Source: Rhodanobacter_A agri (lineage in GTDB: Bacteria; Pseudomonadota; Gammaproteobacteria; Xanthomonadales; Rhodanobacteraceae). Taken from it: a DNA stretch of 64,000 nucleotides. The notes beneath the pieces were generated by a model. The model was not told where the DNA came from. It did no database searches and was given only the letters and a program-made list of their open reading frames with translations. The translations under genes were made by a program, and so were the position numbers. Numbering within the stretch: position 1 is the first letter of the stretch; each line of letters opens with the position of its first letter. The stretch lies in NCBI RefSeq assembly GCF_044904705.1, contig NZ_JADIKL010000005.1:62001-126000 (forward strand), given 5' to 3'. This document shows, piece by piece, positions 1 to 12,021 of this stretch.

Positions 1-968
1 GACAGCGCGAACGGCAAGGTCACGTTGTTGAGCGCGAAGGTGGAGGTGCGCGCCACGGCGCCCGGCATGTTGGCCACGCAGTAGTGCACCACGTCGTCGA
101 CGACGTAGGTCGGGTCGGCGTGGGTGGTGGCGTGCGAGGTTTCCACGCAGCCGCCCTGGTCGATCGCGACGTCGACGATCACCGAGCCCGGCTTCATGGT
201 CTTCAGCATGTCGCGGGTGACCAGCTTCGGCGCGGCCGCGCCGGGGATCAACACGGTGCCGATCAGCAGGTCGGCGCGACGCACCAATTCCTCGATCGCC
301 GAGCGGGTGGAGAACACGGTGGAGATCGCGGTGCCGAACTGGGCCGAGAGGCGCTTCAGCGCGTCGGCGGAACGGTCCACCACGGTGACCTTGGCGCCCA
401 TGCCCACGGCGATGGTCGCCGCGTGCGTGCCCGACACGCCGCCGCCGAGGATCACCACTTCCGCCGCCGGCACGCCGGGCACGCCGCCCAGCAGCACGCC
501 GCGGCCACCCTGGGCCTTCTCCAGCGAGTGCGCACCCACCTGCGGAGCCAGACGGCCGGCGACCTCGGACATCGGGGTCAGCAGCGGCAGCGTGCCATTC
601 GGCGCGGTCACCGTTTCGTAGGCGACGCAGATCGCGCCGGAGTCGATCAGATCCTTGGTCTGCTCCAGGTCCGGAGCCAGGTGCAGATAGGTGAACAGGA
701 TCTGGCCCTTGCGGAGCTTCTTGCGCTCCACCGCCAGCGGCTCCTTCACCTTCACGATCATGTCGGCCTCGGCGAAGACCTGGTCGGCGTCCGGGGCGAT
801 GGTGGCGCCCGCCGCGACGTAGTCGGCGTCGTTGATGCCAGCGCCCAGACCGGCGCCGGCCTGCACCAGCACCTGGTGGCCGTGGTGCACCAGCTCCTGC
901 ACGGACGACGGGACGAGGCCCACGCGGTATTCGTGGTTCTTGATTTCTTTCGGCACACCGATGCGCAT
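1..968 (-). CDS. ald: Alanine dehydrogenase (3' end outside window)
   Basis: This is NAD-dependent alanine dehydrogenase, which interconverts L-alanine and pyruvate plus ammonia in the cytoplasm. The start at 968 gives MRIGVPKEIKNHEYRVGLVP, the typical family N-terminus with the substrate Lys and Arg. A Rossmann segment (VVILGGGVSGTHAA) follows near residue 170, and the segment GTVLIPGAAAPKLVTRDML lies near residue 240. About 322 of roughly 370 residues are present; the C-terminus runs off the window. A weak GAGA ribosome site precedes the start. It is divergent from an Lrp-family regulator across 157 bases, the usual arrangement for alanine-responsive control of ald, so regulation by that neighbour is a fair inference. 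Confidence 0.95.
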   Translation of the reverse strand, partial: MRIGVPKEIKNHEYRVGLVPSSVQELVHHGHQVLVQAGAGLGAGINDADYVAAGATIAPDADQVFAEADMIVKVKEPLAVERKKLRKGQILFTYLHLAPDLEQTKDLIDSGAICVAYETVTAPNGTLPLLTPMSEVAGRLAPQVGAHSLEKAQGGRGVLLGGVPGVPAAEVVILGGGVSGTHAATIAVGMGAKVTVVDRSADALKRLSAQFGTAISTVFSTRSAIEELVRRADLLIGTVLIPGAAAPKLVTRDMLKTMKPGSVIVDVAIDQGGCVETSHATTHADPTYVVDDVVHYCVANMPGAVARTSTFALNNVTLPFAL

Positions 969-1089
969 GGCGGGATCTCTCTGGGCGAATGGAAGGCGGA
1001 CCGGCGGCACGCACCGGCGGTGCAGCAGTATGAGCGCAGTGTTGAGCAATTTCTCGCTTATTTTTCGAGGTTGCCGCAGAATGTGTGGA

Positions 1090-1125
1090 ACTTAATAAGT
1101 AGAAATGACGAATAATTGGAATTTC
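1090..1125. promoter_or_regulatory. Inverted repeats in the ald/lrp divergent region
   Basis: This AT-rich stretch sits in a GC-rich window between the divergent genes. An 11-base palindrome with arms ACTTA and TAAGT lies at 1090-1100. A wider pair, GAAAT at 1103 and ATTTC at 1121, flanks AT-rich bases. Lrp-type regulators bind such AT-rich imperfect palindromes, so these are candidate operators. No convincing -35/-10 pair was found. Confidence 0.35.
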
Positions 1126-1599
1126 ATGTCAACTTCTGATCCGGCCCTCGACGAGCGCGATCGCGCCATCCTCCAACTGCTGCAGCAGGACGGGCGCCTG
1201 ACCAACCTGGAGCTGGCGCAGCAGATCAATCTGTCGCCCTCGGCCTGCCTGCGCCGGGTGAAGCTGCTGGAGGAGCGCGGGCTGATCTCGCGCTACGTGA
1301 TGCTGCTCGACGAAAAGGCCGTGGGCCTGCCGGGCACGGCCTTCGTGCTGGTGACGCTCGACCAGCAGGGGCGCGCCGCGCTGGACGCGTTCGAGACGGC
1401 GATCCAGCGCCACCCGGAAGTCACCGAGTGCTGCCTGCTCGCCGGCACCGCCGACTACATGGTGCGGGTGGCCTATGCCGACTCCGCGGATTTCGAGCGC
1501 ATCCACACCGACATCCTTACCCAGCTGCCCGGCGTGGTGCGCGTGCAATCCACGCTCGCGCTGCGCACGGTGAAGAAGACCACGGCGCTGCCGGTGTAA
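1126..1599 (+). CDS. Lrp/AsnC family transcriptional regulator
   Basis: An Lrp/AsnC-type amino-acid-responsive DNA-binding protein of 157 residues. The N-terminal winged helix-turn-helix (LDERDRAILQLLQQDGRLTN, then LSPSACLRRVKLLEERGLI as recognition helix) is followed by a RAM ligand-binding and oligomerisation domain from about residue 60. An in-frame ATG at 1105 would add seven residues encoded by AT-rich codons unlike the rest of the gene, so I prefer 1126, which has a short GGA six bases upstream. It is divergent from ald and is probably its alanine-responsive activator (AldR/Lrp-like), judged from position. The ligand itself cannot be read from the sequence. Confidence 0.9.
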   Translation: MSTSDPALDERDRAILQLLQQDGRLTNLELAQQINLSPSACLRRVKLLEERGLISRYVMLLDEKAVGLPGTAFVLVTLDQQGRAALDAFETAIQRHPEVTECCLLAGTADYMVRVAYADSADFERIHTDILTQLPGVVRVQSTLALRTVKKTTALPV

Positions 1600-1608
1600 G
1601 CCGGTCGT

Positions 1609-1649
1609 GGTTGGTTCGATGCGCAGCCGGATGTGCCATCGGACCAACC
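1609..1649 (+). terminator. Stem-loop after the Lrp-type gene
   Basis: Arms of 13 bases (GGTTGGTTCGATG and CATCGGACCAACC, one G-U type pair) enclose a 15-base loop just after the stop codon. No T-run follows, so it may stabilise the transcript end rather than act as a classical intrinsic terminator. Confidence 0.35.
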
Positions 1650-1722
1650 CTATGCCCTTAGTCATGTTCCCTGAGCCTCCTGGCTGCCCGACACTCGGGG
1701 AACACTCGTAGGGGATTCAAGC

Positions 1723-3732
1723 ATGCGACTCAAACCGCTGGCTTCCGCCTTCGCCTGTGCGTGGGCTTCGTTCGGGCTGTCGCTGCCCGTGGCCGCCCCG
1801 GCCGCCGCGCAACAGCGACCCGACTCGCAAGCGCAGCTGATCGCCAAGCGCAACGCGATCGAGAACGAGCTCGAGCAGGTCGCGGTCGTCGACCGCAAGG
1901 TGATGGTGAAGATGCGCGATGGCAAACTGATGGCCGCCGACATCTATCGCCCGAAGGGCGCGGGCAAGGTGCCGATCATCTTTTCGCGCACGCCGTACAA
2001 CTTCAACTTCTGGGACGTGAAGCTCGGCGCGCCGCGCGACATGACGCGCGAGCTCGAAGCGGTCAAGCACGGCTACGCCTACGTGGAGATGCAGGAGCGC
2101 GGCCACTTCTTCTCCGAAGGCAACTACGACATTCTCGGCATGCCGCTGAGCGATGGCAGCGACGAACTCAAGTGGATGTCCTCGCAGCCATGGTCCAACG
2201 GCAAGGTCGGCACCACCGGCTGCTCGTCGACCGCCGAATGGCAGCTCGCCGTAGTGGCGCAAAACGACCCGGCGCTAGCCACGTTCAACGTGCAGGGTTT
2301 CGGTGCCGGCGTCGGCAAGGTCGGCCCGTACTACGAACAAGGCAACTGGTATCGCGGCGGTGCGGTGCAGATGCTGTTTATTTCCTGGATCTACGACTAC
2401 GGCATCCAGAACCAGACGCGACCGCTGTTCCCGCACAGTACCTCGCAGGCGGACCTGGTCAACGCATCGCACTTCTACGATCTCGCCCCGCAGATGCCGC
2501 CGGTCGACTGGGACAAGGCGTTCTGGCACCTGCCCGAGAAGGACATGATCAAGGCCGTGGGCGGGGCGCCGGGCATCTTCGAGACGCACATGCCGGTGGC
2601 CACCGGTGGCGACATGATTGCGCGCGCGCCCAACGATCCCGCCTGGTACAAGGGCGGCCTGTGGAACGAAAAGCTCAAGGTCAGCAAGCCGGGCCTGTGG
2701 TTCATGAGCTGGTTCGACGTTTCCGTGTCGCCCAATCTCGCCGCCTACAACGAAGTGCGCCGCGCCGCGCCGAAAGCCGTCGCCGACCAGCAATACGCGA
2801 TCATCGCGCCGGTACTGCATTGCGCGTATGCCCGCGCCAGCGAGCACACCATGATCGGCGACCTCGACGTGGGCGATGCGCGTTTCAATTACAACGATCT
2901 CGTCTACGGCTGGTTCGACCACTATCTCAAGGGCGAAGACAGCGCCGTCCTGGCCAAGCAGCCCAAGGTCATGTACTACGTGATGGGCGCGAACCGCTGG
3001 GAGAAGGCGGACACCTGGCCGCCGGCCGGGGCCACCACGCAGGACCTCTACTTCACCAGCGAGGGCGAGGCCAACACGCTCTACGGCAACGGCAAGCTGG
3101 TCGACGCGGCGCCCGCCGCGGACCATCCCGACAAGTTCGTCTACGACCCGGAAAATCCCGTGCCCACCTTTGGCGGCGGCGGTTGCTGCCAGGGCTCGGC
3201 GGTGAAATTCGGTTCCTACGACCAGCGCCCGCAGGAAACCCGCAACGACATCCTGGTCTACGACTCCAAGCCGTTCGAGCAGGGCACCGAAGTCAGCGGA
3301 CCGATCACGGTGACGCTGTATGTTTCCTCCAGCGCGAAAGACACCGACTTCACCTTCAAGGTGATCGACGTCTACCCTGATGGCCGCGCCTTCAACATCA
3401 CCGAAAACATCCAGCGCATGCGTTACCGCAACGGCTACGACAAGCCGCTGGCGTGGATGTCGCCCGGCCAGACATACAAGGTCACCTTCCAGCCGATCGA
3501 CACCAGCTACTACTTCAAGCCGGGTCACAAGCTGCGCGTGGATGTGTCCAGCAGCAACTTCCCGCGCTTCGACCGCAACCTCAACACCGGCGGCAACAAC
3601 TACGACGAAGCCAAGGGCGTGATTGCCCGCAACGTGATCCATCACGACGGCGAGCATCCGTCCAAGATCACGATTACGGTGGTACCGAACGCCGAGCTGG
3701 TTGGGGGTGCGGCAACCGGCAAGGGCGGATGA
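1723..3732 (+). CDS. Secreted CocE/NonD family hydrolase (X-Pro peptidase-like)
   Basis: A 669-residue alpha/beta hydrolase of the CocE/NonD or X-Pro dipeptidyl-peptidase family, which cleaves esters or acyl-peptides. The N-terminus is a Sec signal peptide (MRLKPLASAFACAWASFGLS, cleavage near AAAQQ at 30). The peptidase S15 domain follows: MRDGKLMAADIYRP near 64, an SRTPYN segment near 88, and the nucleophile elbow GCSSTAE with candidate Ser168. The His of the triad is probably in the HCAYARASEH segment near 365. The C-terminal half is the jelly-roll domain of the family (TEVSGPITVTLYVSSSAKDTDFTFKVIDVYPDGRA). An AGGGG ribosome site precedes the start. It stands alone; the true substrate cannot be inferred. 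Confidence 0.88.
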   Translation: MRLKPLASAFACAWASFGLSLPVAAPAAAQQRPDSQAQLIAKRNAIENELEQVAVVDRKVMVKMRDGKLMAADIYRPKGAGKVPIIFSRTPYNFNFWDVKLGAPRDMTRELEAVKHGYAYVEMQERGHFFSEGNYDILGMPLSDGSDELKWMSSQPWSNGKVGTTGCSSTAEWQLAVVAQNDPALATFNVQGFGAGVGKVGPYYEQGNWYRGGAVQMLFISWIYDYGIQNQTRPLFPHSTSQADLVNASHFYDLAPQMPPVDWDKAFWHLPEKDMIKAVGGAPGIFETHMPVATGGDMIARAPNDPAWYKGGLWNEKLKVSKPGLWFMSWFDVSVSPNLAAYNEVRRAAPKAVADQQYAIIAPVLHCAYARASEHTMIGDLDVGDARFNYNDLVYGWFDHYLKGEDSAVLAKQPKVMYYVMGANRWEKADTWPPAGATTQDLYFTSEGEANTLYGNGKLVDAAPAADHPDKFVYDPENPVPTFGGGGCCQGSAVKFGSYDQRPQETRNDILVYDSKPFEQGTEVSGPITVTLYVSSSAKDTDFTFKVIDVYPDGRAFNITENIQRMRYRNGYDKPLAWMSPGQTYKVTFQPIDTSYYFKPGHKLRVDVSSSNFPRFDRNLNTGGNNYDEAKGVIARNVIHHDGEHPSKITITVVPNAELVGGAATGKGG

Positions 3733-3810
3733 GGTGACTGGCCAGCCGGGGTCCGGGGTTGCGCAGCGACGTAGGTGACGGCTGCAGACATCGTGGCGCT
3801 CGAAAGGGGC

Positions 3811-3842
3811 TTGACTCTAGACCTTGATCAAAGGTCTAGACT
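3811..3842 (+). promoter_or_regulatory. MerR-type promoter and operator
   Basis: TTGACT (-35, 3811-3816) and TAGACT (-10, 3837-3842) are separated by 20 bases, the over-long spacer typical of promoters that MerR-family activators distort. A perfect inverted repeat fills the spacer: arms TCTAGACCTT (3816-3825) and AAGGTCTAGA (3831-3840) around GATCA. The expected transcription start is about 3849, which is the A of the ATG of the regulator gene, so the operon mRNA may be leaderless. The signal drives both the regulator and the downstream ATPase. Confidence 0.88.
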
Positions 3843-3848
3843 TGCCCC

Positions 3849-4270
3849 ATGAACACCCAAACCAGCTCCCTGACCATCGGTGCCGTCGCCAAGCGCGTCG
3901 GCGTGGCTATCGACACCATCCGCTACTACGAACGCGAAGGCTTGCTGCCCGAGCCGCTGCGGCGGGCTTCCGGCTATCGCAGCTACGACGAGAGCACGGT
4001 CACGCAGCTGCGCTTCATCCGCCGCGCCAAGGACCTGGGTTTCACGCTGGAGGAAATCCGCGAACTGCTGGCGCTGTCGGCGGATCGCCAGCGCGGGGTG
4101 AAGGCGGTGAAGCAGCGCGCCGAGCAGCGGCTGGCGGCGATCGAGCAACGCATCGCCGAACTGCAGCGGGTGCGCGACGGGCTGGCGCAGCTGGTGGCTT
4201 CGTGCCCTGGCCACGGCAAACCGGAGGAGTGCCCGATTCTGCGTGCGCTGAGCGACGCGGAGATGCACTC

Positions 4271-4274
<4 letters not shown>
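3849..4274 (+). CDS. MerR family metal-responsive regulator (CueR/HmrR-like)
   Basis: A 141-residue MerR-family metal sensor. The N-terminal winged helix (LTIGAVAKRVGVAIDTIRYY, then YERE and GLLPEP) is followed by a long dimerisation helix and a C-terminal metal loop with Cys119 and Cys128 (CPGHGKPEEC), then PIL as in CueR. The Cys found on the dimer helix of divalent-metal sensors such as ZntR and MerR is absent by eye, which fits a monovalent Cu/Ag sensor. The spacing of eight residues between the loop cysteines is one more than in E. coli CueR. It is autoregulated through the operator directly upstream and overlaps the ATPase gene by four bases, so the two form one operon. Confidence 0.92.
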
Positions 4275-6874
<2,600 letters not shown>

Positions 6875-6932
6875 CGACTGTCACTGGCGATCGCTGACGG
6901 ACGCTTCTGCCGCACACCCGCCCATCGGAGGA

Positions 6933-6971
6933 GCATCTCCCTCGCACCCAATCACGGGTCGAAGGAGATGC
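6933..6971 (+). promoter_or_regulatory. mRNA hairpin hiding the ribosome binding site of the 43-aa ORF
   Basis: Bases 6933-6944 (GCATCTCCCTCG) pair with 6960-6971 (CGAAGGAGATGC) with one mismatch. After a single bulged C the stem continues as ACCC (6946-6949) with GGGT (6956-6959) around a six-base loop. The 3' arm contains the AAGGAG ribosome site of the ORF starting at 6975. The structure would block initiation unless it is melted. No T-run follows, so it is unlikely to be the terminator of the ATPase operon. Confidence 0.6.
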
Positions 6972-6974
6972 CCC

Positions 6975-7106
6975 ATGAACACGATTGCCCAGGTCCGCAC
7001 TGCCATGGACCGCCTTGCACCGTTGATGCTGGCTCTGTTCTCCAGCGCGTCCATCGCCTTTGGCCTTGCCTGGTCGATGCACGCGATCATCCACCCGCTG
7101 GTTTGA
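6975..7106 (+). CDS. 43-residue single-span membrane peptide, unknown function
   Basis: A small ORF of 43 codons starting MNTIAQVRTAMDRLAPLMLA and ending with a hydrophobic stretch and the tail HAIIHPLV. It has one likely transmembrane segment (about residues 14-36), a basic and polar N-terminus, and His or Met residues near the far end. A strong AAGGAG ribosome site sits seven bases before the ATG, inside the upstream hairpin. It begins 100 bases after the copper-type ATPase gene in the same direction. I do not recognise a family. It could be a small membrane accessory or, given size, hydrophobicity and occluded ribosome site, a type I toxin-like peptide; that last idea is inference only. 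Confidence 0.6.
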   Translation: MNTIAQVRTAMDRLAPLMLALFSSASIAFGLAWSMHAIIHPLV

Positions 7107-7172
7107 GGAGATAAGGCGCCGAGCCCTCTTCGATGCAAACCGGAAAGGAGCAAAAGTCCGCAGGGAGGCAGC

Positions 7173-7289
7173 ATGGACGATGCCGGTTCCGGAGAGCATG
7201 GGACGGGCGTCCACTCGTCAGCCAGGCAGGCGTTGCACCATGCTGCGCCACCTGGCGGCCATCGCAAGCACGTTATGCGGAAATGTTGA
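7173..7289 (+). CDS. Possible 38-residue ORF before folC
   Basis: An ATG five bases after GGGAGG opens a 38-codon frame (MDDAGSGEHGTGVHSSARQ at its start) ending in TGA at 7289. It has no hydrophobic segment, is rich in His, Gly and Ala, and its third-position GC is lower than in neighbouring genes. Apart from the good ribosome site nothing supports it, so treat it as a candidate. The rest of 7107-7335 holds no other feature I can see; accD, often upstream of folC in related bacteria, is absent here. Confidence 0.25.
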   Translation: MDDAGSGEHGTGVHSSARQALHHAAPPGGHRKHVMRKC

Positions 7290-7335
7290 ACAAGCTCTAA
7301 GCTGCGCGCCTCCCGCAGCACGCGAAATCCCGAGC

Positions 7336-8616
7336 ATGCCCCGCACCCTCGCCGAATGGCTGGCCTACCAGGAACACGTCAACCCGCGCAGCATCGAGCT
7401 GGGCCTGGAACGCGTGCGCAGCGTATGGCAGCGGATGGGCGCATCGGCGCCTGCGCGGCGGGTCGTCACCGTGGGCGGCACCAACGGCAAGGGTTCTACC
7501 GTGGCCTTGCTGGAAGCAATGGCGCAGGGCGCCGGCTTGCGCGTCGGCTCGTTTACCTCGCCGCACCTGCTCACCTACAACGAACGGGTACGTATAGACG
7601 GGCAGGACGCGGATGACGCTGCATTGGTCGCCAGCTTCGAACGCATCGAAGCAGCGCGCGGCGACACCCCGCTGACTTATTTCGAGTACGGCACGCTGGC
7701 GGCGCTGGACCTGTTTGCGCGCGCCGGACTCGACATCGCGATCCTCGAAGTGGGCCTGGGCGGCCGGCTGGACGCGGTGAACATCGTCGACGCGGACGTG
7801 GCCGTGGTGACCACGGTGGATCTGGATCACATGGACTGGCTGGGGCCGGACCGCGACAGCATTGGCCGCGAGAAGGCCGGCATCGCCCGCGCCGGGCGCC
7901 CGGCGATCGTGGGCGAAGCCGATCCGCCGACCGGGTTGCTCGATGCATTGGCCGTCGCCGGCGCGCGGGTCGAGCGTGCTGGCGTGGACTTCTTCGTGGA
8001 ACGGCATGCCGATGGCTGGTGCTGGCGGCACCGCGACGGTACGGCGATGGACCTGCCCGCGCCCGCGCTGGCGGCGCCGGTGCAATACGCCAATGCCGCC
8101 GCGGCGATCGCCGCGCTGCACGCGCTGTGGATCGATGGCGGTCCGCTGGCGCCGCAGGATACCTACGCCGCGGTCTGCCGCGGCCTGCGCCATGCGCGGA
8201 TCGCGGCGCGCCTGCAATCGCTGGGCGGCGACCCGCCGCTGATCGTGGACGTGGGCCACAACCCACAGGCGGCGCGCGCGCTGGCCGCATGGCTGGACGC
8301 GCAGGCCCCCGCACGCACCCATGCGGTATACGGCGCGCTGGCCGACAAGGATGTAGCCGGTGTGATCGCCGCGCTGGGCGCACGCATCGACCACTGGCAC
8401 CTCGCCGGCCTGGATGGCGCCAGCCCGCGCGGCCTTGCGGTGGATGCGCTGGCCGACATCCTGCGGCAGACCCTGCCGCAGGCGCGTCACGACCGGCATG
8501 CCGATGTGGCAAGTGCGCTGTCGGCGGCACAGGCCAGGGCAAAGCCGGGCGAACGCATCCTCGCGTTCGGTTCGTTTTTCGTGGCGGCGGCGGTGATCGC
8601 TGAACGCGGCCGGTGA
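7336..8616 (+). CDS. folC: Bifunctional folylpolyglutamate/dihydrofolate synthase
   Basis: A Mur-ligase-family enzyme of 426 residues that joins glutamate to dihydropteroate and extends the polyglutamate tail of folates. The start at 7336 gives MPRTLAEWLAYQEHVNPRSI, the usual beginning, while the open frame upstream is not family-like. The P-loop GGTNGKGST (about 47-55), TSPHLLTYNERVRI, LEVGLGGRLDAVN, the metal/ATP segment DHMDWLG, EKAGIARAG, and the C-terminal DVGHNPQAARAL are all present. It heads the folC-SPOR-cvpA-purF run, which in many gammaproteobacteria follows accD; here a copper module precedes it. It works with the pabB/pabC products encoded later in the window. Confidence 0.96.
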   Translation: MPRTLAEWLAYQEHVNPRSIELGLERVRSVWQRMGASAPARRVVTVGGTNGKGSTVALLEAMAQGAGLRVGSFTSPHLLTYNERVRIDGQDADDAALVASFERIEAARGDTPLTYFEYGTLAALDLFARAGLDIAILEVGLGGRLDAVNIVDADVAVVTTVDLDHMDWLGPDRDSIGREKAGIARAGRPAIVGEADPPTGLLDALAVAGARVERAGVDFFVERHADGWCWRHRDGTAMDLPAPALAAPVQYANAAAAIAALHALWIDGGPLAPQDTYAAVCRGLRHARIAARLQSLGGDPPLIVDVGHNPQAARALAAWLDAQAPARTHAVYGALADKDVAGVIAALGARIDHWHLAGLDGASPRGLAVDALADILRQTLPQARHDRHADVASALSAAQARAKPGERILAFGSFFVAAAVIAERGR

Positions 8617-8645
8617 GCCACGGGCGGCGCGCGGAGCAGGGCAGG

Positions 8646-8651
8646 TATAAT
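8646..8651 (+). promoter_or_regulatory. Possible -10 box before the SPOR gene
   Basis: A perfect TATAAT lies 42 bases before the TTG start of the SPOR protein gene. No recognisable -35 hexamer stands 16-18 bases upstream, so this is a weak call made only on the -10 match in otherwise very GC-rich DNA. Confidence 0.35.
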
Positions 8652-8692
8652 CGCCGGATTGCGGGCCGTGCCGGCCGCCTCGGAGCGAACTC

Positions 8693-9829
8693 TTGAAAAC
8701 ACGTCTGCTGGGTGCTGCCGTACTGATAGCCCTGCTCGTCATCTTCGTGCCGATGTTCTTCTCCAGCAATCCGCCGCCGGCCACGGCGAGCGACCAGTCG
8801 GTGAGCCTGGCGATCCCGCCCCCGCAGGACAGCAACCTGCAGACCCGCACCATGAGCCTGACGCCGGGCGCGCCGACGACTGCCGGCAGCGCGGCGCCAG
8901 CGGCAAGCGGCACGGTTGCGGCGGCGCCGGCGGCCAGCACTGCCGCGGTGACGCCGGGGCAGGGCAACCAGCTCGCCACGGTGGACATCGCCTCGCGCCG
9001 CCCCGCCGACGTGGGCACCGATGCCGCGGCACCCAAGGCACAGCAGCAGGCCGGGCCGGCGATGGGTTCCGGCGCCTCGCCTTCGCAGCCGGTCATTCCG
9101 CTGCAGGGCGGCAGCTCCAGCGTGCCGAAAGCCGTCGTGGCAGCAGGCGCCGTGGCCGCCGGTGCTGCGGTGGTGGCGGCGGCGACGCATGGTTCCCCGC
9201 AGGCCCAGGTCCAAGCTCCGGTCGCTGCTCCGGCAGCGGCGCCGGTGGCGGCGGATCATTCGCTCTACGTGCTCAACCTCAGCGCCTACGCCAATGCGAA
9301 CAGCGTGGACCATCTCGTGCGCCGCGTGCGCTCGCTCGGCTATCCGGTGTTGACCCGCGTCATCACCCAGGCCGGCAAGCAGCTCACCCTGGTCACCGCC
9401 GGCCCGTTCGATTCGCGGACCGGCGCCGAGGCGGCGCGGCTGAAGATCACCCAGTCGATTCCCGGCGTGCCGGCAAAGCTGGTGGAAGGGTTGGGCCACG
9501 CCGATTCCAACATCGCGTCGACCCCGGTCAAGGCGGCCAGCACGACCGCGGCGCCGGCCGCAGCACCGGCTGCCACTGCGCCGGCCCCCCGCGCCGGCAG
9601 CTACGCGGTGCAGCTGGCCGCGCTGGGTAGCGAGGCCGACGCCAATGCGCTGCGCGACAAGCTGCGCGCCAGCGGTTTCGACGGCTTCGTGGATTCGGTG
9701 AGCGCGGGCGGCAAGCGCCTGTGGCGCGTGCGCGCGGGTCCGCAGACCCAGCGTGCCGACGCCGAACGCGTGCGCGACCAGATCAAGGCGAAGTTCGGCA
9801 TCAGCGGCAACGTGGTCGGCGTTCCCTGA
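8693..9829 (+). CDS. SPOR-domain protein, DedD-like
   Basis: A 378-residue membrane-anchored cell-division-type protein starting at TTG after a CGGAG ribosome site. The N-terminus has a short basic tail and one transmembrane helix (about 4-23, LLGAAVLIALLVIFVPMFF), then a long Ala/Pro/Thr-rich periplasmic linker. Two SPOR-like repeats follow: about 183-265 (SLYVLNLSAYANANSVDHLV, with a parallel RVITQAGKQLTLVTAGPF) and about 303-378 (SYAVQLAALGSEADANALRD, RLWRVRAGPQ). SPOR domains bind denuded peptidoglycan glycan strands at the division septum. Two repeats in one protein are less common than one; the first is the more divergent. The position between folC and cvpA matches dedD of E. coli. Confidence 0.9.
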   Translation: MKTRLLGAAVLIALLVIFVPMFFSSNPPPATASDQSVSLAIPPPQDSNLQTRTMSLTPGAPTTAGSAAPAASGTVAAAPAASTAAVTPGQGNQLATVDIASRRPADVGTDAAAPKAQQQAGPAMGSGASPSQPVIPLQGGSSSVPKAVVAAGAVAAGAAVVAAATHGSPQAQVQAPVAAPAAAPVAADHSLYVLNLSAYANANSVDHLVRRVRSLGYPVLTRVITQAGKQLTLVTAGPFDSRTGAEAARLKITQSIPGVPAKLVEGLGHADSNIASTPVKAASTTAAPAAAPAATAPAPRAGSYAVQLAALGSEADANALRDKLRASGFDGFVDSVSAGGKRLWRVRAGPQTQRADAERVRDQIKAKFGISGNVVGVP

Positions 9830-9854
9830 GCGAATCACCGGTACGAGCGTGGGC

Positions 9855-10520
9855 ATGAACTGGATCGACTACACGATACTCGGCGTGCTGGGCCTGTCGG
9901 TGCTGGTCGGGCTGTGGCGCGGCCTGGTGTCCGAGGTGCTGGCGCTGGTGATATGGATCGCCGCGTTCTGGGTGGCGTGGCTGCTCGGGCCGGCCGTGGC
10001 GGAGCGGCTGCATGTGATCACCGTGCCCACGCTGCGGGTGGTCGCCGGCTATGCGCTGTGCTTCGTGCTGGTGCTGGTGCTGGGCGCGTTGCTGCGCTTC
10101 CTCGTGCAACGCCTGCTGGTGAGCACCGGCCTGTCGGGTACGGATCGCCTGTTCGGCATGGTGTTCGGGCTGGCGCGCGGCGTGTTGCTGGTGTGCCTGC
10201 TGGTGTTCCTGTGCCAGTTCACCACCTTCACGCGCGAGCCGCCGTGGCAGCAGTCGCTGCTGCTGCCGCCGTTCCAGAGCGCCACGATCTGGCTGGGCCA
10301 GCAGGTGCCGCCCAGCGTGCGCGAACATTTCCATCCCGCGACGGTGTCGGATTCGCTGCGCGAGCACCTGAATCCGGCAGCGGTGTCGGGTGCACTGGGC
10401 GGCAAGCTGGATCCCGCGGCCTTGCCCGAGGCATTGCGCAAGCGGCTGCCCGCCACCATATCCACGCCGGGCGCGACACCCGCGCCGGCCGCCACCGTCT
10501 CTCCCTCGAATCACCCGTAG
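9855..10520 (+). CDS. cvpA: CvpA family membrane protein
   Basis: An inner-membrane protein of 221 residues related to CvpA (colicin V production protein). Four hydrophobic segments are visible at about 6-22, 27-46, 63-82 and 103-121, with the family signature GLWRGLVSEVLAL in the first loop and STGLSGTDRLFGMVFGLARG before the last helix. The start at 9855 gives MNWIDYTILGV; a GTG six bases earlier is also possible. After the last helix the tail carries three consecutive 13-residue repeats (about 156-194) and a Pro/Ala-rich end. The gene lies immediately upstream of purF, as in E. coli, and is probably cotranscribed with it. Confidence 0.93.
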   Translation: MNWIDYTILGVLGLSVLVGLWRGLVSEVLALVIWIAAFWVAWLLGPAVAERLHVITVPTLRVVAGYALCFVLVLVLGALLRFLVQRLLVSTGLSGTDRLFGMVFGLARGVLLVCLLVFLCQFTTFTREPPWQQSLLLPPFQSATIWLGQQVPPSVREHFHPATVSDSLREHLNPAAVSGALGGKLDPAALPEALRKRLPATISTPGATPAPAATVSPSNHP

Positions 10521-10533
10521 CAGGCCATTCATC

Positions 10534-12009
<1,476 letters not shown>

Positions 12010-12021
12010 GCTCCGATATGC

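Noticed and set aside
84..1115. Long plus-strand open frame at the start of the window
   Set aside because: It is the antisense shadow of alanine dehydrogenase: His/Gly/Arg-rich, no family features, and it runs over the divergent promoter.
2275..3657. 460-codon minus-strand frame inside the CocE gene
   Set aside because: High-GC antisense frame composed of Val/Gly/Ala/Arg/His; the plus-strand protein has signal peptide, nucleophile motif and family domains.
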